A stretch of DNA of 64,000 nt from Pectobacterium carotovorum (GTDB taxonomy: Bacteria; Pseudomonadota; Gammaproteobacteria; Enterobacterales; Enterobacteriaceae): NCBI RefSeq assembly GCF_900129615.1, contig NZ_FQWI01000004.1:248001-312000 (forward strand), in the 5' to 3' direction. Position 1 is the stretch's first letter; each line of letters opens with the position of its first letter. Below the pieces are notes generated by a model, which saw only the letters and a list, made by a program, of their open reading frames with translations, ran no database searches and was not told the origin of the DNA. The position numbers and the translations under genes were made by a program. Shown one piece after another: positions 1 to 11,064 of this stretch.

Positions 1-1
1 G

Positions 2-1201
2 CTACAGCGCTTATATCACTGGCAAGCCATCACGTCTGAGGACGAATTTATCGATGGAGAACTCATTAGCACACATCGCCAGCACGCCTATGCCAGCCTG
101 ATTGCGCAGGGCTACCAGCCGCTTCTCGTAAAAGCCGGCCATTACCTGTCGCTACGCGACTGGAAACGTGAACAGCTAGGCGAGTTAATCAAACAGCTTG
201 CTGCCCTGCTACAAGCCGGATTACCGCTGCTGGAAGCATTAAAACTGGTATCGGAACAGCATGAACGCCCCAGCTGGCGTTGCGTATTACGGGATGTGCG
301 TACCCATGTTGCTCAGGGAAATTCGTTCTCTGAGGCGTTACAGGAATACCCGCATATCTTTCCCGTTCTGTATCGTTCCCTCATTGCCGTCGGCGAATTG
401 ACCGGGAAACTAGATGCATGCTGCCTACAGCTCGCTCAGCAGCAAGAAAAACAGTCCAGACTGCAACAGAAAGTCATCAAAGCGCTACGCTACCCCTGCT
501 TTGTTTTGGCAATTGCCATAGTGGTCAGCATGATGATGTTGACGCTGGTTCTGCCCGAGTTTGCGTCGCTCTATTCCTCGTTCGATACGCCGTTACCGTG
601 GTTTACCCGTCAGTTGCTCCATCTGGCAGAGTTAGTAACTGACTACGGATTCATTGGGTTACTGGTACTCAGTAGCCTGATCGTGGGGTACGCCCGCTTG
701 AGGCAGAAACGGCCATTATGGAAAATTCGAGAGCAAGAGTGGCTGCTGAAGCTTCCTATCGTATCCAGCCTGCTACGCGGTAAATCGCTAAACCAGATAT
801 TCCATATTCTCGCCATGACGCAACATGCCGGTTTGACGCTCCCGGAAGGACTGGATGCCGCCGCGACAATCCGTCACCCGCTTTATCAGACCGCGATTCA
901 ACAAATACAAGCGCAACTGCATCAGGGCACGTCGCTATACCATGCCACACAGCATCATGCTTCTCTGTTCCCTGCGCCTTGCCCGCAGTTAATTCGCGTG
1001 GGAGAAGAAACGGGTGCGTTGGATGCGATCTTTACACAACTGGCAGAATGGCATGAGGGTCGGGTACAACAGCAGGCGGACATGCTGACACAAACGCTGG
1101 AACCGTTGCTGATGATGGTCGTCGGGGGAATGGTCGGGGCACTGGTGATTGGCATGTATTTGCCTATCTTCCAGTTGGGGAATGTATTGGCCGGAGCCTG
1201 A
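2..1201 (+). CDS. hofC: HofC, type IV pilus/type II secretion inner-membrane platform protein (5' end outside window)
   Basis: The reading frame is open from the first bases of the window, so the N-terminus is missing. The visible part holds two T2SSF (GspF/PilC) domains, each built of helices rich in Gln and Leu. Hydrophobic segments lie around bases 500-570, 640-700 and 1100-1180; the last one is the usual C-terminal membrane anchor. Family members form the inner-membrane platform that couples the assembly ATPase to pilin polymerisation. In E. coli hofC sits next to guaC, as here. It is convergent with guaC, with 84 bp between the stop codons. The function as a working pilus gene is inferred from family; hofB and ppdD would lie upstream. 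Confidence 0.9.
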   Translation, partial: LQRLYHWQAITSEDEFIDGELISTHRQHAYASLIAQGYQPLLVKAGHYLSLRDWKREQLGELIKQLAALLQAGLPLLEALKLVSEQHERPSWRCVLRDVRTHVAQGNSFSEALQEYPHIFPVLYRSLIAVGELTGKLDACCLQLAQQQEKQSRLQQKVIKALRYPCFVLAIAIVVSMMMLTLVLPEFASLYSSFDTPLPWFTRQLLHLAELVTDYGFIGLLVLSSLIVGYARLRQKRPLWKIREQEWLLKLPIVSSLLRGKSLNQIFHILAMTQHAGLTLPEGLDAAATIRHPLYQTAIQQIQAQLHQGTSLYHATQHHASLFPAPCPQLIRVGEETGALDAIFTQLAEWHEGRVQQQADMLTQTLEPLLMMVVGGMVGALVIGMYLPIFQLGNVLAGA

Positions 1202-1285
1202 ACCGACCAATACAGCACGACAACGTTTACACGTTAGGCCGCACGCTCTCGCTAACAGCAAAAAGACGGCGCGTAACAGCGGCAG

Positions 1286-2326
1286 CTATCCGTTGAAAAT
1301 ACGGTTTTCCTGTTCAGCCACGCGGATAAACGTTGTACGCTTCGTCAGCTCTTTCAAACGGGATGCACCAACATAGGTGCAGGCCGACCGCAGGCCGCCA
1401 AGAATATCGCGTACGGTATTGTCTACCGGACCACGCAGAGGCAATTTCACGGTTTTTCCTTCTGCGGCACGGTACTCTGCCACGCCACCAACGTGACGCT
1501 CCATCGCAGATGCGGAACTCATGCCGTAGAACAGCATCATTTTCTCACCGTTTTCTTCAACGATAGTGCCTTCACATTCATCATGTCCTGCCAACATACC
1601 GCCCAGCATGACGAAATCGGCTCCGCCACCAAATGCTTTCGCGACATCGCCCGGCATGGCGCATCCGCCATCGCTCACGATTTGCCCACCGAGACCATGT
1701 GCTGCATCGGCGCATTCGATCACGGCAGAAAGCTGAGGGTAACCGACACCCGTTTTAACGCGCGTCGTGCAGACAGAACCTGGGCCAATACCAACTTTCA
1801 CAATATCCGCGCCGGAGAGGATAAGCTCTTCCACCATTTCACCGGTCACGACGTTTCCAGCACAGATAACTTTGTCTGGGCAAGCCTCGCGTGCTTTTTG
1901 CAGGAACGTGACAAAGTGCTCGGAATAACCATTGGCCACATCAATACAGATAAATTTCAGCTCAGTCGACAACGCTAAGATTTGCTTTAACTTGATGAAA
2001 TCAGCATCAGATGTCCCGGTCGAGACCATCACATGGCGCAATACCGATGCCGGTGTGCGTTGCACAAACTGAGACCATTGCTCGACAGAATAGTGTTTAT
2101 GGACAGCCGTCAGAACATCAAAAGAGGCCAGCACCTCCGCCATACTAAACGTACCGACAGTATCCATATTGGCTGCGATAATCGGTACGCCGGACCAGTT
2201 GCCGCCAGCATGGAGGAAGGTGAATTGACGTTCCAGTTCAACGTCGGAGCGGCTTTTCAGCGTCGAACGCTTTGGCCGGATGAGAACGTCTTTAAAGCCT
2301 AACTTTAAATCTTCTTCAATACGCAT
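1286..2326 (-). CDS. guaC: GMP reductase
   Basis: This enzyme reduces GMP to IMP with NADPH, returning guanine nucleotides to the purine pool. The protein is 346 residues, matching the E. coli enzyme (about 347). The IMPDH/GMPR fold is evident, with the catalytic cysteine Cys186 in the loop [11 protein letters not shown] and the [10 protein letters not shown] segment near residues 51-60. The open frame extends 32 codons further upstream, but those codons run into an ERIC repeat; the ATG at 2326 matches the family N-terminus ([11 protein letters not shown]), so it is chosen. It is transcribed toward hofC. The ERIC element lies 54 bp upstream of the start and may be in the 5' leader. Confidence 0.96.
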   Translation of the reverse strand: MRIEEDLKLGFKDVLIRPKRSTLKSRSDVELERQFTFLHAGGNWSGVPIIAANMDTVGTFSMAEVLASFDVLTAVHKHYSVEQWSQFVQRTPASVLRHVMVSTGTSDADFIKLKQILALSTELKFICIDVANGYSEHFVTFLQKAREACPDKVICAGNVVTGEMVEELILSGADIVKVGIGPGSVCTTRVKTGVGYPQLSAVIECADAAHGLGGQIVSDGGCAMPGDVAKAFGGGADFVMLGGMLAGHDECEGTIVEENGEKMMLFYGMSSASAMERHVGGVAEYRAAEGKTVKLPLRGPVDNTVRDILGGLRSACTYVGASRLKELTKRTTFIRVAEQENRIFNG

Positions 2327-2380
2327 GAGGTTCGAGTTCCTGGTTAGTGACGGCGGAATGCTCAGTATTGTTACTAAGCG

Positions 2381-2506
<126 letters not shown>

Positions 2507-2745
2507 ATCATTTCTGAAAAAATAATAGCCCTTTACCAGTGACGTTATCATACGCAGGAATAATCCTGCGGCAAGACTGCGATTTTCACTTTATTTGGGA
2601 TAAAATCAGAGAAATTTACCTATCACCCAGCAAAGTGATAACGTGAAGCACACTGCGGTTGATGCCTGATTGACTTCAAAGAGGCAGGAACACAATTCCT
2701 CACCTTTGAAAATAGTAGAGATGTTAACTTTTCAACACGGGTGCA

Positions 2746-3372
2746 ATGACATACATCGTAGCCTTAACGGGCGGTATCGGCAGCGGAAAAAGCACCGTTG
2801 CTGATGAATTTGCCACATTAGGGGCCACTATCGTTGATGCGGATATCATCGCGCGTCAGGTAGTCGAGCCTGGGAAACCCGCACTGGATGCCATCAGGCT
2901 CCGGTTTGGCGACGCTATGCTCAATACCGATGGTTCATTGGATCGTGCCGCACTACGCCAACGGATTTTTTCCTCACCGGCGGAGAAACAGTGGCTGAAT
3001 AATTTACTCCATCCGTTGATCCATCAGGAAACACAGGCCCAGTTTCAGGTTGCGTCCGCACCGTACATTCTGTGGGTCGTCCCTTTACTGGTGGAGAACG
3101 GTTTACAACAGCGAGCCCAGCGTATTCTGGTCGTTGATGTAGACAAAGAAACACAGCTTGCACGCACGCTAGCTCGCGATGGCATCAGTCGGCAGCAAGC
3201 AGAAAACATACTGGCAGCACAGGCTACCCGAGAACAGCGCCTGGCTTATGCCGATGATATTATTGATAACAGTCGCTGCCCGAACGAGCTGGCTCCACAG
3301 GTTGCGGAATTACACCGCCAGTACCTGGAGCTCGCCGCCTCAGCAGCCGACAGGATGACTAAGAATGAGTGA
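2746..3372 (+). CDS. coaE: Dephospho-CoA kinase
   Basis: CoaE phosphorylates the ribose 3'-OH of dephospho-CoA with ATP, the last step of coenzyme A synthesis in the cytosol. The 208-residue length fits the family (E. coli 206). The P-loop GGIGSGKST is at residues 9-17, followed by the conserved [13 protein letters not shown] segment at about 31-43 and the lid region [11 protein letters not shown] near residues 155-165. It is the first gene of a coaE-zapD-yacG set; its last codons overlap the zapD start by 8 bp, which suggests translational coupling. Confidence 0.97.
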   Translation: MTYIVALTGGIGSGKSTVADEFATLGATIVDADIIARQVVEPGKPALDAIRLRFGDAMLNTDGSLDRAALRQRIFSSPAEKQWLNNLLHPLIHQETQAQFQVASAPYILWVVPLLVENGLQQRAQRILVVDVDKETQLARTLARDGISRQQAENILAAQATREQRLAYADDIIDNSRCPNELAPQVAELHRQYLELAASAADRMTKNE

Positions 3373-4117
3373 CGCTCCCTCAACGATTTTATTCGAATAC
3401 CCGCTGAACGAAAAAACACGTACCTGGTTGCGTATCGAGTCATTATTGCAGCAGTTGCATCAAAACCACTCCCTGACCGATATGGGAGGCGCTCTGACAT
3501 TTTTTCGTGCTATCGCCGAACTGCTCGATGTGCTGGAACGTGGAGATGTCCGTACTGAGCTGCTGAAAGATCTGGAGCGGCAACAGCAAAAACTGCTGCA
3601 ATGGAGTGATGTACCGGGCGTTGACATGGAGCGTATTCATACGTTGAGACGCCAGTTGAAAGATCTGGCCAGTACGTTGATGGCCGCACCACGAATGGGG
3701 CAGTTCTTACGGGAAGATCGCCTGATTGGCATGGTACGCCAGCGTCTTGGTATTCCCGGCGGATGCTGTAGTTTCGATCTGCCCACTCTGCATAGCTGGC
3801 TGCACCAGCCTCAGGAACTGCGTGAAAAATTGGTTTCCGGCTGGCTTAACTCGTTGTCGCCGCTCAAACAAGCGCTGGATATGATCCTGGAACTGATCCG
3901 CCACTCCGGCACGTTTCGCCCGCAGACCAGCCTGAACGGTTTCTTTCAGGACAATGCCTCCGATGCTGACCTGCTACGTTTGCGCCTTGAACAGGTACAT
4001 CAGCTCTATCCGCAGATATCTGGCCATAAGACACGCTATGCCATCCGTTTTCTGCCATTAGATAGCGAAAACGGCCACATTCCTCCGCGTTTAACATTTG
4101 AACTGGCCTGCTGCTAG
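3365..4117 (+). CDS. zapD: Cell division protein ZapD (FtsZ bundling factor)
   Basis: ZapD (formerly YacF) binds the C-terminal tail of FtsZ and cross-links protofilaments at the Z-ring. The protein is 250 residues (E. coli 247), soluble, without a signal peptide, and recognisable along its whole length, with an alpha-helical N-terminal domain (about 20-120) and a beta-rich C-terminal part. The ATG at 3365 overlaps the end of coaE. It belongs to the coaE-zapD-yacG unit and lies on the strand opposite to the dcw genes. Confidence 0.96.
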   Translation: MSDAPSTILFEYPLNEKTRTWLRIESLLQQLHQNHSLTDMGGALTFFRAIAELLDVLERGDVRTELLKDLERQQQKLLQWSDVPGVDMERIHTLRRQLKDLASTLMAAPRMGQFLREDRLIGMVRQRLGIPGGCCSFDLPTLHSWLHQPQELREKLVSGWLNSLSPLKQALDMILELIRHSGTFRPQTSLNGFFQDNASDADLLRLRLEQVHQLYPQISGHKTRYAIRFLPLDSENGHIPPRLTFELACC

Positions 4118-4174
4118 ACTCAGCCCTGACAAACCAGAATGTGTTAAATCACAAATAGAGTGAAAAAGAATCTT

Positions 4175-4369
4175 ATGACAACAGAAGTTACGACGGTGAA
4201 ATGCCCAACCTGCAAACAGGCGGTCATCTGGGAAGCAGCCAGCATCTATCGCCCATTTTGCAGCAAACGTTGTCAGCTCATCGATTTGGGTGAATGGGCT
4301 GATGAAGAAAAGCGCATTCCAAGTGATGATATGGTTTCTGATAGTGAAGAATGGAGCGAAACGCGCTAA
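4175..4369 (+). CDS. yacG: DNA gyrase inhibitor YacG, small zinc-finger protein
   Basis: A 64-residue protein with a four-cysteine zinc ribbon: Cys10 and Cys13 in CPTC, Cys29 and Cys33 in CSKRC, then the conserved [16 protein letters not shown] stretch and an acidic tail. E. coli YacG binds the GyrB subunit and inhibits gyrase. Two starts are possible: a GTG at 4160 and the ATG at 4175. The ATG gives the family-typical length of about 65 residues and is preferred. It is the last gene of the coaE-zapD-yacG set, 57 bp after zapD. Confidence 0.93.
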   Translation: MTTEVTTVKCPTCKQAVIWEAASIYRPFCSKRCQLIDLGEWADEEKRIPSDDMVSDSEEWSETR

Positions 4370-4433
4370 CGGCCGCGTTCCGCTACTATAGTTTGAAGGC
4401 AGGGGCTTTCAGACAGGAAAAAGTAAAGCTAGA

Positions 4434-4829
4434 TTAAAGCGATTTCAGCCAGCGGATCATCTCCGCATTCGCTGGCGGAAATTCTTCCTCACGTAATTCG
4501 TCTACGTTAACCCAGCGAGATTCCTGACCTTCCCGGCCATAGGGTTCCCCCTGCCACGTTTCAACCAGAAAGAAATGAAGCGTGATGATTCTCTCCGGCG
4601 TAGAAAACGTTTTGTCGTTTAGCGCCTGTGGTGCGCTGGCTTCGATACCCGTTTCTTCATGCAGTTCACGAATCAGCGCCTGCTCTGGCGTTTCGCCCTC
4701 TTCAACTTTACCGCCGGGAAATTCCCACATCCCTGCCATATGCACGCCATCAGGGCGGCGAGCAATGAAATATTGCTGCTCCGCATTGCGGATGATGCCG
4801 ACCGCGACGGATAACTGTTTTTGCGTCAT
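4434..4829 (-). CDS. mutT: 8-oxo-dGTP diphosphatase MutT
   Basis: MutT hydrolyses 8-oxo-dGTP to the monophosphate and so prevents A:T to C:G transversions. The 131-residue protein carries a complete Nudix box at residues 40-62 (G40, E46, R54-E55-L56, E58-E59, G61). The frame opens 21 codons earlier, inside the secA terminator region, but the ATG at 4829 is preceded by a good AGGAAG ribosome site and gives the family length (E. coli 129). It lies downstream of secA on the same strand, separated by a hairpin terminator, so it may be expressed by read-through or from its own promoter. Confidence 0.95.
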   Translation of the reverse strand: MTQKQLSVAVGIIRNAEQQYFIARRPDGVHMAGMWEFPGGKVEEGETPEQALIRELHEETGIEASAPQALNDKTFSTPERIITLHFFLVETWQGEPYGREGQESRWVNVDELREEEFPPANAEMIRWLKSL

Positions 4830-4856
4830 GACACTTCCTATCAGGTTCTTATCAAG

Positions 4857-4880
4857 TAAAAGGCGGTCAATGACCGCCCT
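4857..4880 (-). terminator. Intrinsic terminator between secA and mutT
   Basis: GGCGGTCA and TGACCGCC pair around a one-base centre (4862-4878). In the secA direction the stem is followed by TTTTACTT. It should end or attenuate the secM-secA transcript before mutT. Confidence 0.75.
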
Positions 4881-4919
4881 TGTACTTATCACATTTTAAT
4901 CACTGGATTCAGCAGTCAA

Positions 4920-7616
4920 TTATTTCTGTAAGCGACCGTGGCACTGCTTATATTTCTTGCCTGAACCACATGGGCAAGGGTCGTTACGTCCAATTTTACG
5001 GTCTGCCTGCGCAGGTGAACCCGTATTCAGGCTATCTTCTTCCTGATGGCTAAACTGTTGCTGCTGTGCCAAACGCTCAGCTTCTTCGCGGCGTTGTTGC
5101 TCCAACGCTTCAATTTCTTCCGGCATTCTCACCTGGACTTTGCTCAGCGTACTGATCACTTCATATTTCAGTGATTCCAGCATCGCGGCAAACATAGAGA
5201 ACGACTCACGCTTATATTCTTGCTTCGGATCTTTCTGTGCATAGCCACGCAGATGGATGCCCTGACGCAGGTAATCCATTGCTGCCAGATGCTCTTTCCA
5301 CAAGGAATCCAGCGTCTGCAACATCACGCCTTTCTCGAAGTTGCGCATGACTTCAGCGCCAACCACTTCTTCTTTGCGATGATAAACCTCAAGCGCCTGC
5401 TGGAAAATACGCTCACGCAGCGTTTCTTCGTGCAGCTCATGCTCTTTATCCAGCCACGCCTTGATCGGCATATCCAGATCGAAGTCGTTCTTCAGGCGCT
5501 GTTCCAGACCTTCCGTATCCCACATTTCTTCCAGAGATTCCGGTGGAATATAGCTGTCGATAGTCGCTTTAAACACATCCTCACGAATACTGGTGATGGT
5601 TTCACTGATATCGGACACATCCAGCAGTTCGTTACGCTGTGTGTAGATCGCACGACGTTGGTCGTTCGCCACATCATCGTATTCCAGCAGTTGTTTACGA
5701 ATATCAAAGTTACGGCTTTCCACTTTACGCTGGGCGTTAGCAATCGCCTTGGTGACCCACGGGTGCTCAATCGCTTCGCCCGGTTTCATACCTAGCTTGC
5801 GCATCATGTTGGAAACGCGATCGGAGGCAAAAATACGCATCAGCGCATCTTCCATCGACAGATAGAAGCGTGATGAACCCGCATCCCCTTGGCGACCAGA
5901 ACGACCACGCAACTGGTTATCGATACGGCGAGATTCATGGCGCTCTGTACCGATAATATGCAAACCACCCGCAGCCAACACCGCATCATGGCGCACTTTC
6001 CAGGCCGCTTTGATTTCTGCAATTTGTGCGTCATCTGGGTTTTCCAGATGTGCGACTTCTGCCTGCCAGCTACCACCCAATACGATGTCCGTACCACGAC
6101 CGGCCATGTTGGTCGCGATGGTGACCGCACCAGACTGACCAGCTTGTGCAACGATGTCCGCTTCCATGGCGTGGAATTTCGCATTCAACACATTGTGTTT
6201 GATGCCCGCTTTTTCCAGCGCCTGAGAAACCACTTCTGATTTTTCAATGGAGATCGTACCGACCAGAATAGGCTGGCCTTTTACAGAGCGGTCTTTGATA
6301 TCTTCAATGATGGCATCGATTTTTTCCTGCTCGGTCATGTAGACCAGGTCAGGCAAGTCTTTACGAATCATCGGACGGTTAGTCGGCACCACAATCGTAT
6401 CCAGCTTATAGATGGAGCTGAATTCGAACGCTTCGGTATCTGCCGTACCAGTCATACCGGCCAGTTTTTCATACAGGCGGAAGTAGTTCTGGAAGGTAAT
6501 GGAAGCCAGCGTCTGGTTTTCATTCTGAATGGTCACCTTCTCTTTCGCTTCTACAGCCTGATGCAAACCATCAGACCAGCGACGTCCCTGCATGGTACGG
6601 CCAGTGTGTTCGTCGACGATGATTACTTCACCGTCTTTCACAATGTAGTCCACATCGCGGGTAAAGAGCACGTGCGCACGCAGCGCGGCGGTAACATGGT
6701 GCATCAGCATAATATTGGTCGGAGAGTACAGCGACTCGCCCTCTTCCATAATGCCTTCTTTCACCAGAAGTTCTTCGACCAGAACCAGACCACGCTCGGT
6801 GAGGTTAACCTGACGCGCTTTCTCATCAACAGAGAAGTGGCCTTCGCCATGGAAGGTATCCGAATCTTCTTTCTCCTGACGGATCAGGTGAGGGATGATT
6901 TTATTGACGCTGATATAAAGCTCAGAGCTGTCTTCAGCCGGGCCAGAAATGATCAGCGGCGTACGCGCTTCATCGATCAGGATGGAGTCAACCTCATCCA
7001 CCAGCGCGTAGTACAATTTACGCTGTACACGTTCTTCTGGGCTGAACGCCATGTTGTCACGCAGGTAGTCAAAACCGTATTCGTTATTGGTACCGTAGGT
7101 AATGTCTGCAGCATACGCTTCACGCTTCGCCGGAGCAGGCATTCCCGGCAGGTTGATACCGACGCTCAGGCCAAGGAACTCAAACAGCGGACGGTTATTT
7201 TCGGCATCACGCTGTGCCAGATAGTCGTTCACGGTAACCACGTGTACGCCACGACCCGTCAGCGCATTCAGGTACGCAGGCAGAGTTGCCGTCAGCGTTT
7301 TACCTTCACCGGTACGCATCTCCGCGATGCAGCGTTCGTTCAGTACCATACCGCCGAGAAGCTGCACGTCGAAGTGGCGCATACCAAATACACGCTTACT
7401 GGATTCACGCACCACGGCGAAGGCTTCTGGCAGCAGGCTCTCCAGCGTCGCGCCTTTTTCCAGACGAACACGGAACTCCAGCGTTTTCGCTTGCAGTTCC
7501 TCATCTGAAAGTTTTTCCATTTCCGGCTCTAAACGACTGATGACATCAACATTTTTACGCATACGACGCAGCGTACGATCGTTACGGCTACCAAAAATTT
7601 TGGTTAGGATATTCAT
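4920..7616 (-). CDS. secA: Protein translocase ATPase SecA
   Basis: SecA drives preproteins through SecYEG using ATP. The 898-residue protein has the DEAD-motor Walker A (TGEGKT, residues 102-107), a DEVD Walker B in the segment [15 protein letters not shown], the preprotein cross-linking region, the second helicase domain with GRSGRQGD, and a C-terminal zinc-binding motif ([13 protein letters not shown]) that contacts SecB. The open frame extends 18 codons upstream, but the ATG at 7616 starts the family N-terminus. It lies 118 bp downstream of secM, whose translational arrest is known in E. coli to expose the secA ribosome site. Nearly the full antisense strand is also open; those ORFs are shadows. 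Confidence 0.98.
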   Translation of the reverse strand: MNILTKIFGSRNDRTLRRMRKNVDVISRLEPEMEKLSDEELQAKTLEFRVRLEKGATLESLLPEAFAVVRESSKRVFGMRHFDVQLLGGMVLNERCIAEMRTGEGKTLTATLPAYLNALTGRGVHVVTVNDYLAQRDAENNRPLFEFLGLSVGINLPGMPAPAKREAYAADITYGTNNEYGFDYLRDNMAFSPEERVQRKLYYALVDEVDSILIDEARTPLIISGPAEDSSELYISVNKIIPHLIRQEKEDSDTFHGEGHFSVDEKARQVNLTERGLVLVEELLVKEGIMEEGESLYSPTNIMLMHHVTAALRAHVLFTRDVDYIVKDGEVIIVDEHTGRTMQGRRWSDGLHQAVEAKEKVTIQNENQTLASITFQNYFRLYEKLAGMTGTADTEAFEFSSIYKLDTIVVPTNRPMIRKDLPDLVYMTEQEKIDAIIEDIKDRSVKGQPILVGTISIEKSEVVSQALEKAGIKHNVLNAKFHAMEADIVAQAGQSGAVTIATNMAGRGTDIVLGGSWQAEVAHLENPDDAQIAEIKAAWKVRHDAVLAAGGLHIIGTERHESRRIDNQLRGRSGRQGDAGSSRFYLSMEDALMRIFASDRVSNMMRKLGMKPGEAIEHPWVTKAIANAQRKVESRNFDIRKQLLEYDDVANDQRRAIYTQRNELLDVSDISETITSIREDVFKATIDSYIPPESLEEMWDTEGLEQRLKNDFDLDMPIKAWLDKEHELHEETLRERIFQQALEVYHRKEEVVGAEVMRNFEKGVMLQTLDSLWKEHLAAMDYLRQGIHLRGYAQKDPKQEYKRESFSMFAAMLESLKYEVISTLSKVQVRMPEEIEALEQQRREEAERLAQQQQFSHQEEDSLNTGSPAQADRKIGRNDPCPCGSGKKYKQCHGRLQK

Positions 7617-7734
7617 GACCATAATAGTTTTAATCTCACAAATGCCACGTATCCAGTGGCAACACAACATCGAAAAACTGAGAAACTCAGCAAAAAACGA
7701 GAGAAATTTCTTCAGCTAATTATCCACTACACTT

Positions 7735-8250
7735 TCAGCTGAGAAGGGAAGGTCCTGCACGGATGCCGCGGATTTGGGCAAGCCAGATGCCGATTTGATG
7801 GTGTGCCTGAGGATAAAAAGTGACGCGCCCAGCATGGGGGGAGATCACAAAGGGATACTGGGAATCCTGCGTCAGCAACGCATTTAGCGTATCCAGCAAA
7901 ACCAGAGAATGAGGTTGAAGATCGTCAACCTGCTGGGCACTAGCCGTCTGTGGCGTCGTCAACGCAAAAGAAAGGTGGCGAATTACCGTACGAATCGCAT
8001 GCTGATGCCAGTAGTCAACGCTGTAGGACGAGCGCCGATGCGCTTCCTTCAGCGCGACCAGATCGGTAAGGTTCAGCGATACGTTATTCTGGCGACTAAC
8101 ACTGGAGCTTGAATTAGGGAGTGAGGCGATATCCTGTGAGTCGTTCAGGCTTGTCGGCAGGCCAAGACTCGCCGCGACCATCCCTAATAAGAGATGCGGC
8201 CAGAAATAACGTCTGCCAAATTGCCGCCAACGATTTAGAATACCAATCAC
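7735..8250 (-). CDS. secM: Secretion monitor SecM with variant arrest peptide
   Basis: SecM is an exported regulatory peptide whose C-terminus stalls in the ribosome tunnel, raising secA translation when export is slow. Its N-terminal region matches E. coli SecM closely (RWRQFGRRYFWPHLLLGM, a long signal sequence), as does the mid-region SVDYWHQHAIRTVIRHLSFA. The arrest segment ends in GIRAGP, but relative to the E. coli arrest peptide the Phe150 position is His151 and the Ile156 position is Leu157; Trp156 (E. coli Trp155) is kept. The GTG at 8250 gives the best ribosome-site spacing (GGTGG, 9 nt); an ATG three codons upstream (8259) is the alternative. The divergent DUF721 gene starts only 26 bp away. 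Confidence 0.93.
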   Translation of the reverse strand: MIGILNRWRQFGRRYFWPHLLLGMVAASLGLPTSLNDSQDIASLPNSSSSVSRQNNVSLNLTDLVALKEAHRRSSYSVDYWHQHAIRTVIRHLSFALTTPQTASAQQVDDLQPHSLVLLDTLNALLTQDSQYPFVISPHAGRVTFYPQAHHQIGIWLAQIRGIRAGPSLLS

Positions 8251-8276
8251 GAGTAACATCCACCGGAGCCAGGTCT

Positions 8277-8804
8277 ATGCGTGATAGCCGCCCACAATCA
8301 CTGGAATTTCTGTTTGATAGCGCATCCATGTCGGGTAAAGGCCCGCTACAAGATGTGCAACAACGCGCTATCGCCTTATTAAAACTCAACCGTGCCGTAC
8401 GCGGATTACTGCCTGCACCGTTGCACCCATGGTGCCGCGTCGCTAATTACCGGCAAGGTTTACTGATACTGGAAACCGCCAACGCAAGTTGGCTGATGCG
8501 GTTACGTTACGAACAGCCTGCGCTGCTCTCTGCATTACGCGCACAAATACTACCATCATTGGCTTCAATCGACATCAGGATTAATCCAACGCTTGCCGCA
8601 AAAGGGCATGAAATCGTGAAAAATAGTGACATTGCAGCGACGGAAAATACCGACGATAAACCGTTGCGTCAGTTGAGTGAACAAAGTGCGGAGACATTGA
8701 GGACGTTAGCAGGCAACAGCCCCGAAAAACTCAGAAAGATATTAGAACGACTGGCCTCATTGGCCGGAGAGAGTACCAATAAAACCAGTCGTAATAAGAA
8801 ATGA
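8277..8804 (+). CDS. DUF721/DciA-like family protein, function unknown
   Basis: A 175-residue protein with a DUF721-type segment: an N-terminal helical part, then the pattern HPWCRVANYRQGLLILETANASWLMRLRYEQ (residues about 55-85), typical of this fold (strand-strand-helix followed by a helix and strand). The tail is polar and Ser/Lys-rich. DUF721 includes DciA, which loads the replicative helicase in bacteria that lack DnaC; enterobacteria normally use DnaC, so a helicase role is not assumed. The ATG at 8277 follows a GGAG ribosome site; the frame is open further upstream through secM antisense and those codons are rejected. It is convergent with lpxC (18 bp between stops) and divergent from secM. 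E. coli K-12 has no gene in this slot. Confidence 0.8.
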   Translation: MRDSRPQSLEFLFDSASMSGKGPLQDVQQRAIALLKLNRAVRGLLPAPLHPWCRVANYRQGLLILETANASWLMRLRYEQPALLSALRAQILPSLASIDIRINPTLAAKGHEIVKNSDIAATENTDDKPLRQLSEQSAETLRTLAGNSPEKLRKILERLASLAGESTNKTSRNKK

Positions 8805-8822
8805 TTACTTCAATTTCAAGCG

Positions 8823-9792
<970 letters not shown>

Positions 9793-9844
9793 GTGGCACA
9801 GTTTAGCACAAAGAGCGGAGATTCCAACGTTATCTGGCAGCAAA

Positions 9845-10996
9845 TTAGTCTGCCTGCTTACGCAGAAACGCTGGGATATCCAGATAGTCTGGCTCTTTAT
9901 TCGTCTGCGGATTCTGGTCGTTAACCACTTTGGCAGCCGGTTTTTCCTGCGCCAGCGGCGTCATACCGTGTTGCTGATAACGATGATCCATCACAGGCTG
10001 GCTGGCCTGCTTGTTCGTTACCAGAGTAATCTCAGGACGCTTGTCCATGCCGATACCCGTCGCAACAACCGTGACACGCAGTTCATCATTCATTTCCGGG
10101 TCAAGCGACGTACCGATTACGACTGTCGCATTATCGGACGCGAATGCACGGATGGTGTTACCTACCGTCTCGAACTCATCCAGACGCAGGTCAAAGCCCG
10201 CCGTGATGTTGACCAACACGCCACGTGCGCCAGACAGATCGATGTCTTCCAACAGTGGACTGGAGATCGCCATTTCAGCCGCTTCTTCTGCACGGTCTTC
10301 ACCACGCGCAACACCGGAACCCATCATGGCATAACCCATTTCGGACATCACGGTACGCACGTCTGCAAAGTCGACGTTCATCAGGCCCGGACGTGTGATC
10401 AGCTCGGCAATACCTTGCACCGCGCCTTTCAGTACATCGTTTGCCGCGCCAAATGCATCCAGCAGGGAGATACCGCGTCCCAGCACTTTCAGCAGTTTGT
10501 CGTTTGGAATGGTGATCAGCGAGTCGACGTGCTTAGACAGCTCGGCGATACCCTGCTCTGCAAACGCCATACGCTTTTTGCCTTCAAAGTTGAAAGGCTT
10601 GGTCACGACAGCGACAGTCAGAATACCCAGGTCTTTTGCAACTTCGGCAACAACTGGTGCAGCACCAGTTCCCGTACCACCGCCCATACCTGCGGCGATA
10701 AACACCATGTCCGCACCTTCCAGTGCTGAACGCAGTGCTTCACGATCTTCTTCAGCCGAATTACGGCCGACTTCTGGGTTAGCGCCTGCACCCAGACCTT
10801 TCGTGATGCCACTACCGATCTGAATAGTCTGGCCAACAGCTGTTTTACGTAATGCCTGCGCATCCGTGTTGACCGCAAAGAACTCGACGCCTTCGATGCG
10901 CTCACGCACCATGTGTTCGACGGCATTACCACCGCCGCCACCGACGCCGATGACTTTAATCACCGCGTCGTTGGTTAATTCCATTGGTTCAAACAT
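9845..10996 (-). CDS. ftsZ: Cell division GTPase FtsZ
   Basis: FtsZ is the tubulin-like GTPase that forms the Z-ring. It is 383 residues, as in E. coli. Visible motifs are the N-terminal [10 protein letters not shown] nucleotide-binding loop (17-26), the tubulin signature GGGTGTG at residues 105-111, the T7 loop NVDFAD around residues 207-212, a variable Gln/Asn-rich linker, and the conserved C-terminal peptide ([14 protein letters not shown]) that binds FtsA, ZipA, ZapD and MinC. It lies 68 bp after ftsA in the dcw cluster. Confidence 0.99.
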   Translation of the reverse strand: MFEPMELTNDAVIKVIGVGGGGGNAVEHMVRERIEGVEFFAVNTDAQALRKTAVGQTIQIGSGITKGLGAGANPEVGRNSAEEDREALRSALEGADMVFIAAGMGGGTGTGAAPVVAEVAKDLGILTVAVVTKPFNFEGKKRMAFAEQGIAELSKHVDSLITIPNDKLLKVLGRGISLLDAFGAANDVLKGAVQGIAELITRPGLMNVDFADVRTVMSEMGYAMMGSGVARGEDRAEEAAEMAISSPLLEDIDLSGARGVLVNITAGFDLRLDEFETVGNTIRAFASDNATVVIGTSLDPEMNDELRVTVVATGIGMDKRPEITLVTNKQASQPVMDHRYQQHGMTPLAQEKPAAKVVNDQNPQTNKEPDYLDIPAFLRKQAD

Positions 10997-11064
10997 AATT
11001 TCTCTCCGTTTGTGCCTGTAACTGCGAGATCATAAAACTGTGCCAGGTGATCTCTTTGATAAAA

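Noticed and set aside
6561-7508. 315-codon open frame antisense to secA
   Set aside because: It mirrors the strong codon bias of secA, has no ribosome site or family resemblance, and secA is certain.
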